The position numbers and the translations under genes were made by a program. DNA of 64,000 nt, taken from NCBI GenBank assembly GCA_965214435.1, contig OZ243960.1, positions 2,852,001 to 2,916,000 of the forward strand, given 5' to 3'. Positions 56,167-64,000 of this stretch are shown here, in pieces. The stretch is from Rubrobacter_A sp965214435 (GTDB lineage: Bacteria > Actinomycetota > Rubrobacteria > Rubrobacterales > Rubrobacteraceae). Numbering within the stretch: the first letter of the stretch is position 1; the number at the start of each line of letters is the position of its first letter. The notes below the pieces were generated by a model. The model was not told where the DNA came from and ran no database searches. It saw nothing but the letters and a program-made list of their open reading frames with translations.

Positions 56167-57055
56167 GAGATTTCGGCATGACGAGAGTGCGAAGTACATC
56201 ATCGAATGCACGGACCGTTGGTACCTGAAAGACCTGTCGCGGCGGCGCACCGAGTTGATCAAGACCGAGATGGAGCCGAGCGTCAGGGAAGCTAGGGACA
56301 ACGGCCGTCTTCTCGAAGAGGTGTTCGGACCGGCATCGGAGTGGGCGGAGTGCTGGAGCGAAGTGTATCGCACGGAACAAGGACGCAGGCAGCGTCAGGT
56401 GTACAGGTTGTCGGGCATGGTGTTCCTCACCCTTCTAGTTAGCTCCCTTGTTATCTTGGCTCACTACCTTCTGTACTCGAGCTCGAATTTCTCGCTCGAC
56501 CTCGGGACCTTTGTTCTGACAGCCTTTATGGCAGCTGCAGTCAACCTGTCAATGCCGTCCGGAGTCTTCTTCCGTTTCTTCGACCCGGTAAAGCGCATAG
56601 GGAGGTTCACGTACGGTTCGTGCCTGGTTTGTTTCGCAACCTCCCTCCTGGGCCTTTACGTACTCCTGCGCTCTGAGCGTGCAGCTTCAGCGGGCATTAT
56701 AGAGTGGTCCAGGTCCTACAGTCTGTTGCTAGTCATCGCCACGGTAGTAGCTGGCGTGGTTTACCTCGGGCGGGATCGGTCGCGCACCTCGGAGGACAAC
56801 GCGACCCTAAACCAATACCTGGGCCTTATTCCAACCGACGAAAACGCACTACGTCGTAGACGCAAGGCCGATCGAGCCGTGCTCGTCGCCGTCTTCACGT
56901 CCGTACTCGCCTTCGGGTCGGTCTGGGCACTCACTCCGCCTTCGGCATATCCCAACCTCGGCTTGTGGTTGTTCTTATCTGGGCTCTTTCTTGTAGCACA
57001 TGTAGCCGACATGATCGGTAAAAGACGCGAGTACAGTAATGACAATAACGCCTGA
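56159..57055 (+). CDS. Membrane protein paired with PadR
   Basis: This 298-residue protein starts at a TTG within the PadR 3' end. It has a charged helical cytoplasmic domain of ~85 residues (AKYIIECTDRWYLKDLSRRRTELIKTEMEPSVREARDNGRLLEEVFGPASEWA), resembling the HAAS domain found in PadR-linked membrane proteins, then seven or so membrane helices (~85-290). No enzyme motif is seen. PadR-HAAS pairs are thought to sense membrane or stress signals; the link to the defence genes is only location. Confidence 0.8.
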   Translation: MAERFRHDESAKYIIECTDRWYLKDLSRRRTELIKTEMEPSVREARDNGRLLEEVFGPASEWAECWSEVYRTEQGRRQRQVYRLSGMVFLTLLVSSLVILAHYLLYSSSNFSLDLGTFVLTAFMAAAVNLSMPSGVFFRFFDPVKRIGRFTYGSCLVCFATSLLGLYVLLRSERAASAGIIEWSRSYSLLLVIATVVAGVVYLGRDRSRTSEDNATLNQYLGLIPTDENALRRRRKADRAVLVAVFTSVLAFGSVWALTPPSAYPNLGLWLFLSGLFLVAHVADMIGKRREYSNDNNA

Positions 57056-57101
57056 CTCAGATCTCGTTTTCATAGCTGGAGAACGGACTGTTTATTTAAG
57101 G

Positions 57102-57240
57102 TCTCAGAAGAAAATATCGGTGTAAAGACGAATAGACCGCCGGTTAAACCGGAGCACAACTTCACTTGCCGGGGGTGCAAAAGATCTTCCCTCTCCTCTT
57201 GCCGGAGATGTATCTATAGCATCAAAGATAGTGTAGACTA
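57102..57240. repeat. Repeat shared with 38213-38350
   Basis: This ~140-base stretch lies upstream of the Phd-PIN-integrase genes. It has internal inverted repeats, such as CCGGTTAAACCGG at 57140-57152. The second copy lies just outside the left attachment site. It may be the promoter region of the toxin-antitoxin/integrase set; the match defines a remnant of a related element at the left. Confidence 0.65.
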
Positions 57241-57278
57241 CATTGTGTGTTTTTGATCTACATGGGGAAAGGTGTCGG

Positions 57279-57566
57279 ATGAAGTTCGTGAGCTCCAGGG
57301 AGATCCGGGTAAACCCGAAGCCTGTCTTCGAGGCGGCGGAGAGTGGAGACGAGGTCGTGCTGACCTCCCGGGGGCAGCCGGTAGCGCTGCTCGTCGGCGT
57401 AAACGGCGAAGATCTCGAAGAGACGGTCCGGCTCGTCCGGCGGGCGAGGGCACAGGCTGCGGTCTCCAGGATGCGTAGGGACGCCGCGCGGCGTGGCCTG
57501 GACACGATGGGTCAGGAGGAGATAGAGGAAGAAGTGAGGGCCGCTCGTGCCGAGCGAGACGGGTAG
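57279..57566 (+). CDS. Phd/YefM-family antitoxin
   Basis: The 95-residue protein has the Phd fold (KFVSSREIRVNPKPVFEAAESGDEVVLTSRGQPVALLVGVNGEDLEETVRLVRRARAQ) and a charged C-terminal tail (QEEIEEEVRAARAERDG). Its stop TAG overlaps the GTG of the PIN gene (TAGTG), so the two are co-translated. The pair sits between the repeat and the integrase and likely stabilises the island. Confidence 0.88.
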   Translation: MKFVSSREIRVNPKPVFEAAESGDEVVLTSRGQPVALLVGVNGEDLEETVRLVRRARAQAAVSRMRRDAARRGLDTMGQEEIEEEVRAARAERDG

Positions 57567-57985
57567 TGCGGCTGGAGAGGGTGGTGCTGGACACCAACGT
57601 GCTTGTCTCCTCGCTCCTGAACAGCGTTGGGGCACCGGGGAGGGTCCTGGACCTGGTATTGTCCGGTGAGGTTACAGCGGTCTGTGACGACAGGCTTCTC
57701 GGCGAGTGGCGGGACGTGCTCTACCGGGAAAGGTTCGGGTTCGAGCCGAGGGACGTGGAGACGGTACTGGGCTTTATGGAAGCGGAGAGCCTCGGGGTCT
57801 CGGCACCTCCTTTAGGAGCGAAGTTGCCGGACCCCGACGACGTTCCGTTCCTTGAGGTGGCCCACGCCGCCGGAGCCGTCCTCGTCACGGGCAACCTCAA
57901 GCATTACCCGCCGGAGGAGCGCCGGGAGGTGGAGGTGATCGGCCCCTCCGAGTTCCTCCAGAGGTGGCTGTCCGGCTCTACGTAG
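57566..57985 (+). CDS. PIN-domain toxin (COG1569-like)
   Basis: The 139-residue putative ribonuclease starts VVLDTNVLVSSLLNSVGAPGRVLDLVLSGEVTAVCDDRLLGEWRDVL and has KLPDPDDVPFLEVAHAAGAVLVTGNLKHYP near the end, so the acidic PIN residues are present. It starts at a GTG coupled to the antitoxin stop. It is 22 bases upstream of the integrase in the same direction, so toxin, antitoxin and integrase may be one transcript. Confidence 0.89.
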   Translation: MRLERVVLDTNVLVSSLLNSVGAPGRVLDLVLSGEVTAVCDDRLLGEWRDVLYRERFGFEPRDVETVLGFMEAESLGVSAPPLGAKLPDPDDVPFLEVAHAAGAVLVTGNLKHYPPEERREVEVIGPSEFLQRWLSGST

Positions 57986-58007
57986 GGACAGAAAGGGATT
58001 TGAGGAC

Positions 58008-59159
58008 ATGAGCAAACGCGGGAACAATGAGGGGTCGATCTCGAAACGCAAAGACGGGCGTTGGTGGGGCCGGTACACGCTCAACACCCCCGATGGTCCC
58101 AGGCAAATGGGCGTCTACGGAAAGACCCGCTCCGAGGTAGCGGAGAAGCTGCGCCGGATCATGGCGGACCTCGACCGGGGACTGGTTTTCGGCGCCGGTA
58201 ACCTGAAGCTGGGCGAGCACCTCGACCGCTGGCTCTCGGACTGCCTCATGCCCCTGGTCGAGGCCGGCAAGCTGGAGTACAGCAGCTACGTCCGCTACGA
58301 AGGCGTGGTCAGGAACCACCTCAAACCATCCCTCGCCCACCGCAAGCTCAAGGACCTCAACCGGGTGGAGGTCAGGGCTCTCTACCGCAAGAAGGGCAAA
58401 CACCTCTCGCCCCGAACCGTCGACTACATCCACGTTACCCTCCAGAAGGCTCTAAAGCAGGCGGTACGCGACGACCTTATCCCCCGCAACGTCGCTGAAG
58501 GCGAGAGGCCGCGGAGCAGCCGTAACCGGGAGGAAGCGAAGGCCTTCTCCGCGGCCCAGGTTCGCGACCTGCTCGCGGCCTCCAAAGGGACACGTAACCA
58601 CCCGCTCTACGTCGTGGCGGTCCACACCGGACTGAGACAGGGAGAGCTCCTGGGCCTGAAATGGACGGACATCGACCTCGAAGGCTCTCCGGCAAGGCTT
58701 ACCGTCCGGCGCTCTTTGAAGGTCGTCGCCGGCGGCCTGGGTTTCGGACCGCCAAAGAACAAGGCCAGCCGCCGCTCCGTACCCCTCAACAAGACCGCCG
58801 TGGCCGCCCTCAGAGAGCATCGCCTGAGTCAGAACGAGGAGCGGCTCCGCGCCACTCTCTGGCGGGACGAGAACCTCGTTTTCCCGAGCCGGACCGGCAG
58901 TCCCATGGACCACAACAACCTTTACACCAGAGAGTACAAAAAGCTGCTGGAGGAGTGCGGGCTGCAAGATGAGGGCTTCACCTTCCACACCCTGCGCCAC
59001 ACCTTCGCGACCGAACTCTTCAACCAGAAAAAGCGCCCGAAGGTCATACAGACGTTGCTGGGGCACGCCTCGATCATCCAGACCATGGACACCTACTCTC
59101 ATCTACTGGACGACGTCGGAGACGACGAAGTCGAGGGACTCGACGACGCCTTCGGATAA
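58008..59159 (+). CDS. int: Tyrosine recombinase (integrase) of the island
   Basis: The 383-residue site-specific recombinase has an N-terminal arm-binding domain (GSISKRKDGRWWGRYTLNTPDGPRQMGVYGKT, ~10-40), a SAM-like core-binding domain (~65-165) and the catalytic domain with R210 (HTGLRQGELLGLKW), Lys ~250-252 (PPKNKASRRSVPL), H327 and R330 (HTLRHTFA), H353 (LLGHAS) and Y363 (DTYSHL). All six active-site positions are present, so it is probably functional. It ends ~290 bases from the intact tRNA-His attachment site. Confidence 0.95.
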   Translation: MSKRGNNEGSISKRKDGRWWGRYTLNTPDGPRQMGVYGKTRSEVAEKLRRIMADLDRGLVFGAGNLKLGEHLDRWLSDCLMPLVEAGKLEYSSYVRYEGVVRNHLKPSLAHRKLKDLNRVEVRALYRKKGKHLSPRTVDYIHVTLQKALKQAVRDDLIPRNVAEGERPRSSRNREEAKAFSAAQVRDLLAASKGTRNHPLYVVAVHTGLRQGELLGLKWTDIDLEGSPARLTVRRSLKVVAGGLGFGPPKNKASRRSVPLNKTAVAALREHRLSQNEERLRATLWRDENLVFPSRTGSPMDHNNLYTREYKKLLEECGLQDEGFTFHTLRHTFATELFNQKKRPKVIQTLLGHASIIQTMDTYSHLLDDVGDDEVEGLDDAFG

Positions 59160-59445
59160 AAGAGGATTCTCGGCCCCGGACAAGAAGAGACGAGTTGGCG
59201 ACCGGGGTCAGGTCTAACAGCACCATCCCTGGATACCATCGCGGCTTCTACTATCTCCGCTTTCACTTCCCCCCGGTAGTTTCTATCTCAGGCCTCTTCG
59301 TGATGACGACCCCGAAACCATCCGACGTTTCCGGATTGCCTCTGAGCGAGGATAAGCAGCGAAGGCTGTACAAAATAGCCCGTTCTGAGCCGGGTTAGAG
59401 TCAGGTTAGAGTCAAAAGTTCCCGGCTTCTGAGCAAGGAACTGCG
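59160..59445. repeat. Right-end non-coding arm with tandem repeats
   Basis: No gene was recognised between the integrase and the attachment site. It holds the tandem GTTAGAGTCA pair (59394-59403 and 59405-59414) that mirrors the pair inside the left end. These are candidate integrase arm sites. Confidence 0.6.
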
Positions 59446-59507
59446 TTTTACCTGCAAATGAGGGGGTGACCGACGGGGCTCGAACCCGCGACCTTCGGAG
59501 CCACAAT
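59446..59507. repeat. attR: Right attachment site of the island
   Basis: This is the second copy of the 62-base repeat (first at 38426-38487). It overlaps the 3' half of the intact tRNA-His, which the element restores after insertion. The two copies define an element of about 21.0 kb. Confidence 0.9.
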
Positions 59508-59538
59508 CCGATGCTCTGCCTACTGAGCTACGGCCACC
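59465..59538 (-). tRNA. tRNA-His (anticodon GTG), integration target
   Basis: On the minus strand the acceptor stem GTGGCCG/CGGTCAC is preceded by G and followed by C at the discriminator, the G-1:C73 pair specific to tRNA-His. The anticodon stem TCGGA/TCCGA encloses TTGTGGC (anticodon GTG). Its 3' half is repeated at 38445-38487. Confidence 0.95.
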
Positions 59539-59618
59539 ATGTGGAGCACTGAGGATTCTACCAGTAGAAGGTACTGGTGCAAAACAGACTGCTATCTATC
59601 TAATACCGCTATTGAGGG

Positions 59619-59692
59619 CGCGCCCGGCAGGATTCGAACCTGCGACCTGAGGATTAGAAGTCCACTGCTCTATCCTACTGAGCTACGGGCGC
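59619..59692 (-). tRNA. tRNA-Arg (anticodon TCT)
   Basis: The acceptor stem is GCGCCCG/CGGGCGC. The anticodon loop CTTCTAA gives anticodon TCT for AGA codons. The T loop reads GGTTCGAATCC and the discriminator is G. CCA is not encoded. It is part of a cluster of four tRNAs right of the island. Confidence 0.95.
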
Positions 59693-59731
59693 TGGCCGCG
59701 CCATTCGGCGGGTTACACCGAACGGTGCGAG

Positions 59732-59802
59732 AGCGGGTGAGGGGAATCGAACCCCCATAACCAGCTTGGAAGGCTGGGGCTCTACCGTTGAGCTACACCC
59801 GC
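59732..59802 (-). tRNA. tRNA-Gly (anticodon TCC)
   Basis: The acceptor stem is GCGGGTG/CACCCGC. The anticodon stem CCAGC/GCTGG encloses CTTCCAA (anticodon TCC). The T loop is GGTTCGATTCC and the discriminator is T. The short D arm GTAGCTCAACGGTAGAGC is normal for Gly. Confidence 0.95.
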
Positions 59803-59844
59803 GAGCCTGCTACTAGTTGGCCTCTGGCGGACCACAACGTTGCC

Positions 59845-59920
<76 letters not shown>

Positions 59921-59967
59921 TCAATCCTTTAGAGACCGACCGCAAGTATAACAAAGCCGGTCGCGCT

Positions 59968-60780
59968 TTAAATCATGGCGGTCGGGGAAACGGCTTTTAT
60001 CTTTTCGTCCAAGAACTTGCCCCCGAGGACCCCGAACTCTTCCGGCCCCTCGCTACAGACAAAGGTCGAGCGGCCCTTATCCTCGGTGGTTTGCGGACGC
60101 CGGAGGTAACCCCGGCGGGAAAGAACACGCCCAACCTCCAGCGCCGTCTGGCCGGCGGAGGAGATCAGACGGACCTCCGGTCCTAAAATGCGGTTGATGC
60201 TGGCGGATATTAGCGGGTAGTGCGTACAACCCAGGATTACCGTGTCCACCCGCCGCTCCATGAGCGGTTCCAGGTAGCGCCGGGCTACCCCATCCAACTC
60301 CGGCCCTTCCGTGATGCCCCGCTCTATGAGCGGCACGAACTCCGGCGCGGCCTGCTCGCAGACTTCTATGCCGGCGTCTATATTGTGGACCGCCCTGGTA
60401 TATGCCCGGCTATTCACCGTACCCTTTGTCGCCAAAACACCTACCCGGCGGCCTAAAGTCTCCAACACCGCCGCCCGCGCCCCAGGCTCTATAACCCCGA
60501 TTATCGGGACGTCGAAGGCAGCCTGGTACAACTCAAGACCAACCGCCGTCGCCGTATTGCAGGCTATGACCACGAGCTTCACATTTATGTTGGTGAGGTA
60601 AGTAATGATCTCAAACGCAAACTTCCGCACTTCGGCGGGGTCGCGTGGCCCGTATGGGACTCGGGCCGTGTCCCCGAAATACACCGTGTGCTCATAGGGT
60701 AGCCGGTCCCGGATCTCCGCCAGCACCGTCAACCCACCTACCCCGGAATCAAAAACACCTATCGGTCGCGGATCACTCAC
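59968..60780 (-). CDS. murI: Glutamate racemase
   Basis: MurI makes D-glutamate for peptidoglycan. The 270-residue protein begins PIGVFDSGVGGLTVLAEIRDRLPYE and has both catalytic cysteines, in VVIACNTATAVGLELY (~70-85) and VILGCTHYPLISASI (~182-196). The YFGDTARVPYGPRDPAEV block is also typical. It starts at a GTG at 60780. It is a single gene between the tRNA cluster and the divergent alcohol dehydrogenase. Confidence 0.96.
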   Translation of the reverse strand: MSDPRPIGVFDSGVGGLTVLAEIRDRLPYEHTVYFGDTARVPYGPRDPAEVRKFAFEIITYLTNINVKLVVIACNTATAVGLELYQAAFDVPIIGVIEPGARAAVLETLGRRVGVLATKGTVNSRAYTRAVHNIDAGIEVCEQAAPEFVPLIERGITEGPELDGVARRYLEPLMERRVDTVILGCTHYPLISASINRILGPEVRLISSAGQTALEVGRVLSRRGYLRRPQTTEDKGRSTFVCSEGPEEFGVLGGKFLDEKIKAVSPTAMI

Positions 60781-60928
60781 GGCGCAGAATTATACATTGT
60801 TCATTACTTGTTCACCGGCCGTTCATTACTCGCTCACTCGTCCGGCACGACCGGCTGATTTTACGGGCTGGCTTCTGCGGTACAGTGTACGAGAGTTATA
60901 CAGAACTTCGTATATGGAGGCAGGTTTA

Positions 60929-61939
60929 ATGAAAGCGATAGTCATCAGCGAAGCCGGTGGTGAGGTTCGGGTCGAGGACCGCGAGCGTCCGGTTCCGGGT
61001 CCCGGCGAAGTCCTGATCCGGGTCCACGCCTGCGGCGTCTGTCACAGCGACCTGAACGTGCTCCAGGGAGCTTTCCCATTTGCCCAGTACCCGGTCGTAC
61101 CCGGCCACGAGGTCGCCGGCGTCGTCGAGGAGGTCGGCGAGGGCGTACAGTGGCCGGCAGAGGGCGAGCGTGTCGGAATGCCCTGGCTCTACGACTCCTG
61201 CGGCCACTGCAAGCAGTGCACCAGCGGCGATGAGGTGCTTTGCCAGAACGTCCGGGTAACGGGTGTGGCGGTCGACGGAGGATACCAGGAGTACATGCTG
61301 GCTCCGGCAGCCTACGCCGTCCCGGTGCCGGACGCGCTAAGCTTCTCGGAAGCCGCCCCACTCATGTGCGCCGGCCTCACGGTCTACAACGGTCTACGCA
61401 ACGCTCACTTTGAGCCGGGCCATAAGGTGGCCGTGATCGGGCTCGGCGGCCTCGGCCACCTGGCTGTCCTCTACGCCCGCAAAATGGGTGCCCGCGTCGC
61501 CGTACTCTCCGGCAGCCCGGACAAAGAGTCCGAAGCTAAAGAACTCGGCGCCGAGTTGTTCATCAACACCGGAGAGACCCCGGCGGCCGAAGCGCTCCAG
61601 GGGTGGGAAGGCGGCGCGGACATCATTCTCGCTACCGCCCCGAATACGCAGCCGATGACGGACGCGGTGCCGGGTCTTTCTCCCGGCGGCACCCTGGTCG
61701 TCCTGGGTGCTGCGCCCGGGGAAATCTCCGTCAGCCCGACGGACTTGATCATGGGCCGCCGCCACGTCATGGGCTCGCCCTCCGGCTCCCGCAAGGATGC
61801 CCGCTACGCCCTGCAATTCGCCGCCGAAAACGACATCCGTCCCCGCATCACCGAACGATCCCTCGAAGACGCTGCTGAAATATTGGACGACATGGAGCAA
61901 GGGCGGCTACGCAACCGAATAGTGCTGGTCCCGAGCTAG
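60929..61939 (+). CDS. adh: Zinc-dependent alcohol dehydrogenase
   Basis: This is a medium-chain dehydrogenase of 336 residues. It has the catalytic zinc ligands in HACGVCHSDLN and PVVPGHEVAGVVEEVGEGV, the structural zinc loop CGHCKQCTSGDEVLC (four Cys), and the NAD-binding VAVIGLGGLGHLAVLYARKMGARV. The ATG at 60929 follows TGGAGGCAGG; the open frame extends further back but is not needed. It probably oxidises a primary alcohol or reduces an aldehyde with NAD(H). A strong hairpin terminator follows. Confidence 0.92.
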   Translation: MKAIVISEAGGEVRVEDRERPVPGPGEVLIRVHACGVCHSDLNVLQGAFPFAQYPVVPGHEVAGVVEEVGEGVQWPAEGERVGMPWLYDSCGHCKQCTSGDEVLCQNVRVTGVAVDGGYQEYMLAPAAYAVPVPDALSFSEAAPLMCAGLTVYNGLRNAHFEPGHKVAVIGLGGLGHLAVLYARKMGARVAVLSGSPDKESEAKELGAELFINTGETPAAEALQGWEGGADIILATAPNTQPMTDAVPGLSPGGTLVVLGAAPGEISVSPTDLIMGRRHVMGSPSGSRKDARYALQFAAENDIRPRITERSLEDAAEILDDMEQGRLRNRIVLVPS

Positions 61940-61962
61940 CTTACCCGGCAAAGAGGGACGAA

Positions 61963-61993
61963 AGAGCCCTGGTCAGGTGACCGGGGCTCTCTT
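61963..61993. terminator. Bidirectional hairpin terminator, adh / ssrA
   Basis: AGAGCCCTGGTCA and TGACCGGGGCTCT form a 13-bp stem with one G-T pair around a two-base gap, so the last pair must open to make the loop. A short T-run (CTCTTT) follows on the plus strand and a matching A-run precedes it. It lies between convergent adh and ssrA. Confidence 0.8.
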
Positions 61994-61996
61994 TAG

Positions 61997-62347
61997 TGGA
62001 GGCGGCGGGAATCGAACCCGCGTCCGCGAGCGCGTCGCCCATGAGATTGTACGAGCGTTGCTCCCAGTTTAGCTTCGCCGATCACCGCGAACCGGGGCGT
62101 CGCAGTGTGGCTAGCCCATTAGATTTCCCTCAAGAGCCCCGGGACCAGGACTCAAAAGGTTAGCCTACTAGATGACACCGGTTTACCAGGCCGTAGGCCT
62201 CCTGGACCGATGAGCCACTTTTATTTAAGCGGCTAGAGCCATTTCATTGTTGGCGTGTATCTTTATTACCGGCGTTTTACGAGTCTCCAGTAAACTCGGC
62301 TCGTCTCACGCGGCGCTGACCACTCCCGTCGAAGCCAGTGCGCCCCC
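61997..62347 (-). ncRNA. ssrA: Transfer-messenger RNA (tmRNA)
   Basis: tmRNA rescues stalled ribosomes and tags the nascent peptide. The minus strand starts GGGGGCGCACTGGCTTCGAC and ends with GGTTCGATTCCCGCCGCCTCC; the two ends pair as a 7-bp acceptor stem with one G-T pair. The tag frame reads GCC AAC AAT GAA ATG GCT and then CTA GCC GCT TAA, giving ANNEMALAA. The expected pseudoknot-rich middle follows. CCA is not encoded. smpB lies 63 bases upstream on the same strand. Confidence 0.95.
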
Positions 62348-62410
62348 TTTGCTACGCCCCTATTCTACCACCGGGCCGGACCGGTGCAAGCTTGAAACCT
62401 GGCTTGAACC

Positions 62411-62863
62411 TCAGACTCGCGAGCGTTCCTTGATAGCGCGCTCGGCCTCGCGTTGGGAGGTTTTCCGGGCGATGTCCCGACGCTTGTCGTACTCGCGCTT
62501 GCGGCTGGCGACGGCTATTTCAAGCTTTATCTTGCCATTTTTCGGGTAGAGCCGGAGCGGGATCAGGGTTTTGCCGTCTTCCTGACTCTTGCCGACGAGC
62601 CGCGAGATCTCCGCCTTGTGAAGCAGCAGCTTGCGTTCGCGGGTCGGGCTCGGTGCGCCGTGGGTCGCGTTCTCATACGGGGAGATATGAGCCCCGATAA
62701 GCCAAGCTTCACCGTTCCGGACGCGGGCGTAGCTCTCCAGGAGGTTTGCCCGGCCCTCCCGGATCGACTTGACCTCCGGGCCGGTCAACTCTATACCGGC
62801 CTCGTAACGCTCCTCGATGCTGAAATCGTGGAAAGCCTTGCGGTTTCGGGAAAAGTCTCTCAA
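62411..62863 (-). CDS. smpB: SsrA-binding protein SmpB
   Basis: SmpB carries tmRNA to stalled ribosomes. The 150-residue protein has NRKAFHDFSIEERYEAGIELTGPEVKSIREGRANLLESYARVRNGEAWL and the C-terminal basic tail with KRREYDKRRDIARKTSQREAERAIKER. It starts at a TTG that overlaps the rnr stop by four bases (TTGA). The rnr-smpB-ssrA order matches the functional link between RNase R, SmpB and tmRNA. Confidence 0.96.
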   Translation of the reverse strand: MRDFSRNRKAFHDFSIEERYEAGIELTGPEVKSIREGRANLLESYARVRNGEAWLIGAHISPYENATHGAPSPTRERKLLLHKAEISRLVGKSQEDGKTLIPLRLYPKNGKIKLEIAVASRKREYDKRRDIARKTSQREAERAIKERSRV

Positions 62864-64000
62864 AGTCGTTTCACCACCCTAAGCTCGGCCCGCTGCGTGA
62901 GCGGGCGAACGTCCATAAGCTCGACCATTACCCGGTCGCCGACCCGGTACGAGGAGCCGATAGCGTCGTTGGAAAGCACGACGCCGCTCGCCTCAAGTTC
63001 CCACCAGCCGGGCAGCTTGCTCACGTGTACAAGCCCTGTAGCCCCGGTCTCAAGTTCGACGAATAACCCGAACGCCGCCGTGCTCACGACCGTGCCCTCC
63101 AGGTGATCTCCGACCCGGTCGCGCATCAGCCACATCAGGGTGTAGCTGTCGGCCGTCCGCTCGCACAAAGCGCTCTCGTACTCACGCCCGGATATCTGCT
63201 CCGCCGCCGCGCTCAGATCCGACCCAGCCTCATCCCCGAGGAGCGCCCGGTGAACCAGGACGTCGGCGTAGCGCCGGATCGGGGAGGTGAAGTGCGTGTA
63301 GTTTTCCAGGGCCAGCCCGTAGTGGCCGAGGTTCGTCGGACCGTAGAAGGCGCGGGGGATAGAACGCAGGATCAGGTAGTTCACCGCGTCCGACTTGGAC
63401 TTCACGGAGATTTCCCCGAGGTTTTCCGGCGTCGGCTCCGCCTGCACGCCGACCGCCGCGAGCCGCTCTCCCAGAGTTTCTATAGATTCGAGGTCCGGTT
63501 GTTCGTGTACCCGGAACACGCCTCCGCCCTTTTTCCGGATTATTCCCGCGACGGCGACATTCGCGAGGATCATCAACTCCTCGATAAGCTCCCGGGCCGG
63601 GGTCGACCGACGGACCTTTGAACCGGTCGGCACTCCCCGCTCGTCCAGCTCATACTCCGGCTCCCGGCCACCGAGCTCTAGCTTGCCCCGCACGGCCGCC
63701 CGGGTCTTCAGCCGCCGCGAGAGGTTGTAGGCAGCCCGGATCAAATCCGGTTGCTCGACCGTTCCTTCTCCGCGCAGAAACTCGTCCACCCCATCATAGG
63801 TCAGGCGCGCGTCGCTCCGGATCATGCTCCGGTAAGCCCTCGCCGACTTCGTCTCCCCGGACTCGCTCACTTCCATCTCGACGGTAACCGCCAACCGCTC
63901 CACGTCCGGCTTTAGCGAACAAACGTCGTCGGAGAGCCGGGCCGGCAGCATCGGGGCCACGGTACCCGGCAGGTACACCGAGTTGCCGCGCCGCAGAGCC
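62860..64000 (-). CDS. rnr: Ribonuclease R, C-terminal part
   Basis: RNase R is a 3'-5' exoribonuclease that also works with tmRNA. The gene enters from the right edge; ~380 residues are visible. They include the end of the catalytic RNB domain (PAMLPARLSDDVCSLKPDVERLAVTVEME, ELMILANVAVAGII, and YTHFTSPIRRYADVLVHRALL) and the C-terminal S1 RNA-binding domain (DHLEGTVVSTAAFGLFVELETGATGLVHVSKL). It ends with KRL and overlaps smpB by 4 bases. Confidence 0.94.
   Translation of the reverse strand, partial: ALRRGNSVYLPGTVAPMLPARLSDDVCSLKPDVERLAVTVEMEVSESGETKSARAYRSMIRSDARLTYDGVDEFLRGEGTVEQPDLIRAAYNLSRRLKTRAAVRGKLELGGREPEYELDERGVPTGSKVRRSTPARELIEELMILANVAVAGIIRKKGGGVFRVHEQPDLESIETLGERLAAVGVQAEPTPENLGEISVKSKSDAVNYLILRSIPRAFYGPTNLGHYGLALENYTHFTSPIRRYADVLVHRALLGDEAGSDLSAAAEQISGREYESALCERTADSYTLMWLMRDRVGDHLEGTVVSTAAFGLFVELETGATGLVHVSKLPGWWELEASGVVLSNDAIGSSYRVGDRVMVELMDVRPLTQRAELRVVKRL

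Overview
The window is a GC-rich actinobacterial chromosome segment, most likely from a deep-branching lineage such as Rubrobacter. This is inferred from base composition, frequent GTG/TTG starts, an actinobacterial-type integrated element, and housekeeping clusters that include mreBCD-rodA. No identity search could be run.

Region 1 (1-20.5 kb) is core housekeeping, almost all on the minus strand. It holds lepA (cut by the window start) divergent from rpsT, then holA, comEC/comEA, tRNA-Ala, rsfS-nadD-obgE, rpmA-rplU, rodA-mreD-mreC-mreB, radC-maf, ndk, a zinc-ribbon membrane protein, folC, valS, clpX-clpP-tig and tRNA-Leu. Many neighbours overlap by 4 bases, which suggests translational coupling. 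Region 2 (20.6-33.5 kb) is metabolic and stress-related: a Kef-type antiporter, a UBP zinc finger-rhodanese-MFS set, a probable MarR-controlled redox/hydrolase operon (MarR, SDR, metallo-beta-lactamase fold, DsbA-like, FMN reductase, then the stub of a DHA2 transporter), and a gluconate operon (gntK-gntP-gnd). Region 3 (33.5-38.2 kb) pairs a biotin carboxylase with a divergent 5-oxoprolinase set (pxpB-pxpC-pxpA) ending in a biotinyl carrier protein.

Region 4 (about 38.43-59.51 kb) is a ~21 kb genomic island integrated at tRNA-His. A 62-base perfect direct repeat covering the 3' half of the tRNA marks both ends. Pairs of a 10-base repeat lie inside each end, and a tyrosine integrase sits next to the intact tRNA. 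The backbone (integrase, excisionase-like protein, replication-initiation-like protein, replication-relaxation-like protein) resembles an actinomycete integrative element (AICE) or integrated plasmid. The cargo is a defence operon on the minus strand: a DUF1998 helicase that has lost its motor half, an AbrB-PIN toxin-antitoxin pair, an SNF2-family helicase, an Eco57I-like adenine methylase split by an in-frame TAG, a second large DEAH helicase, and two small unknown proteins, one membrane-bound. The SNF2 plus methylase plus DUF1998 combination resembles class 1 DISARM, but the order is different and two components are broken. A PadR/membrane-protein pair, a Phd-PIN pair and an orphan Phd complete the cargo. 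A degraded copy of the element's right end lies just outside the left boundary, which suggests repeated integration at the same tRNA.

Region 5 (59.5-64 kb) is core again: a tRNA cluster (His, Arg, Gly, Pro), murI, a zinc alcohol dehydrogenase, tmRNA (ssrA), smpB and rnr (cut by the window end).
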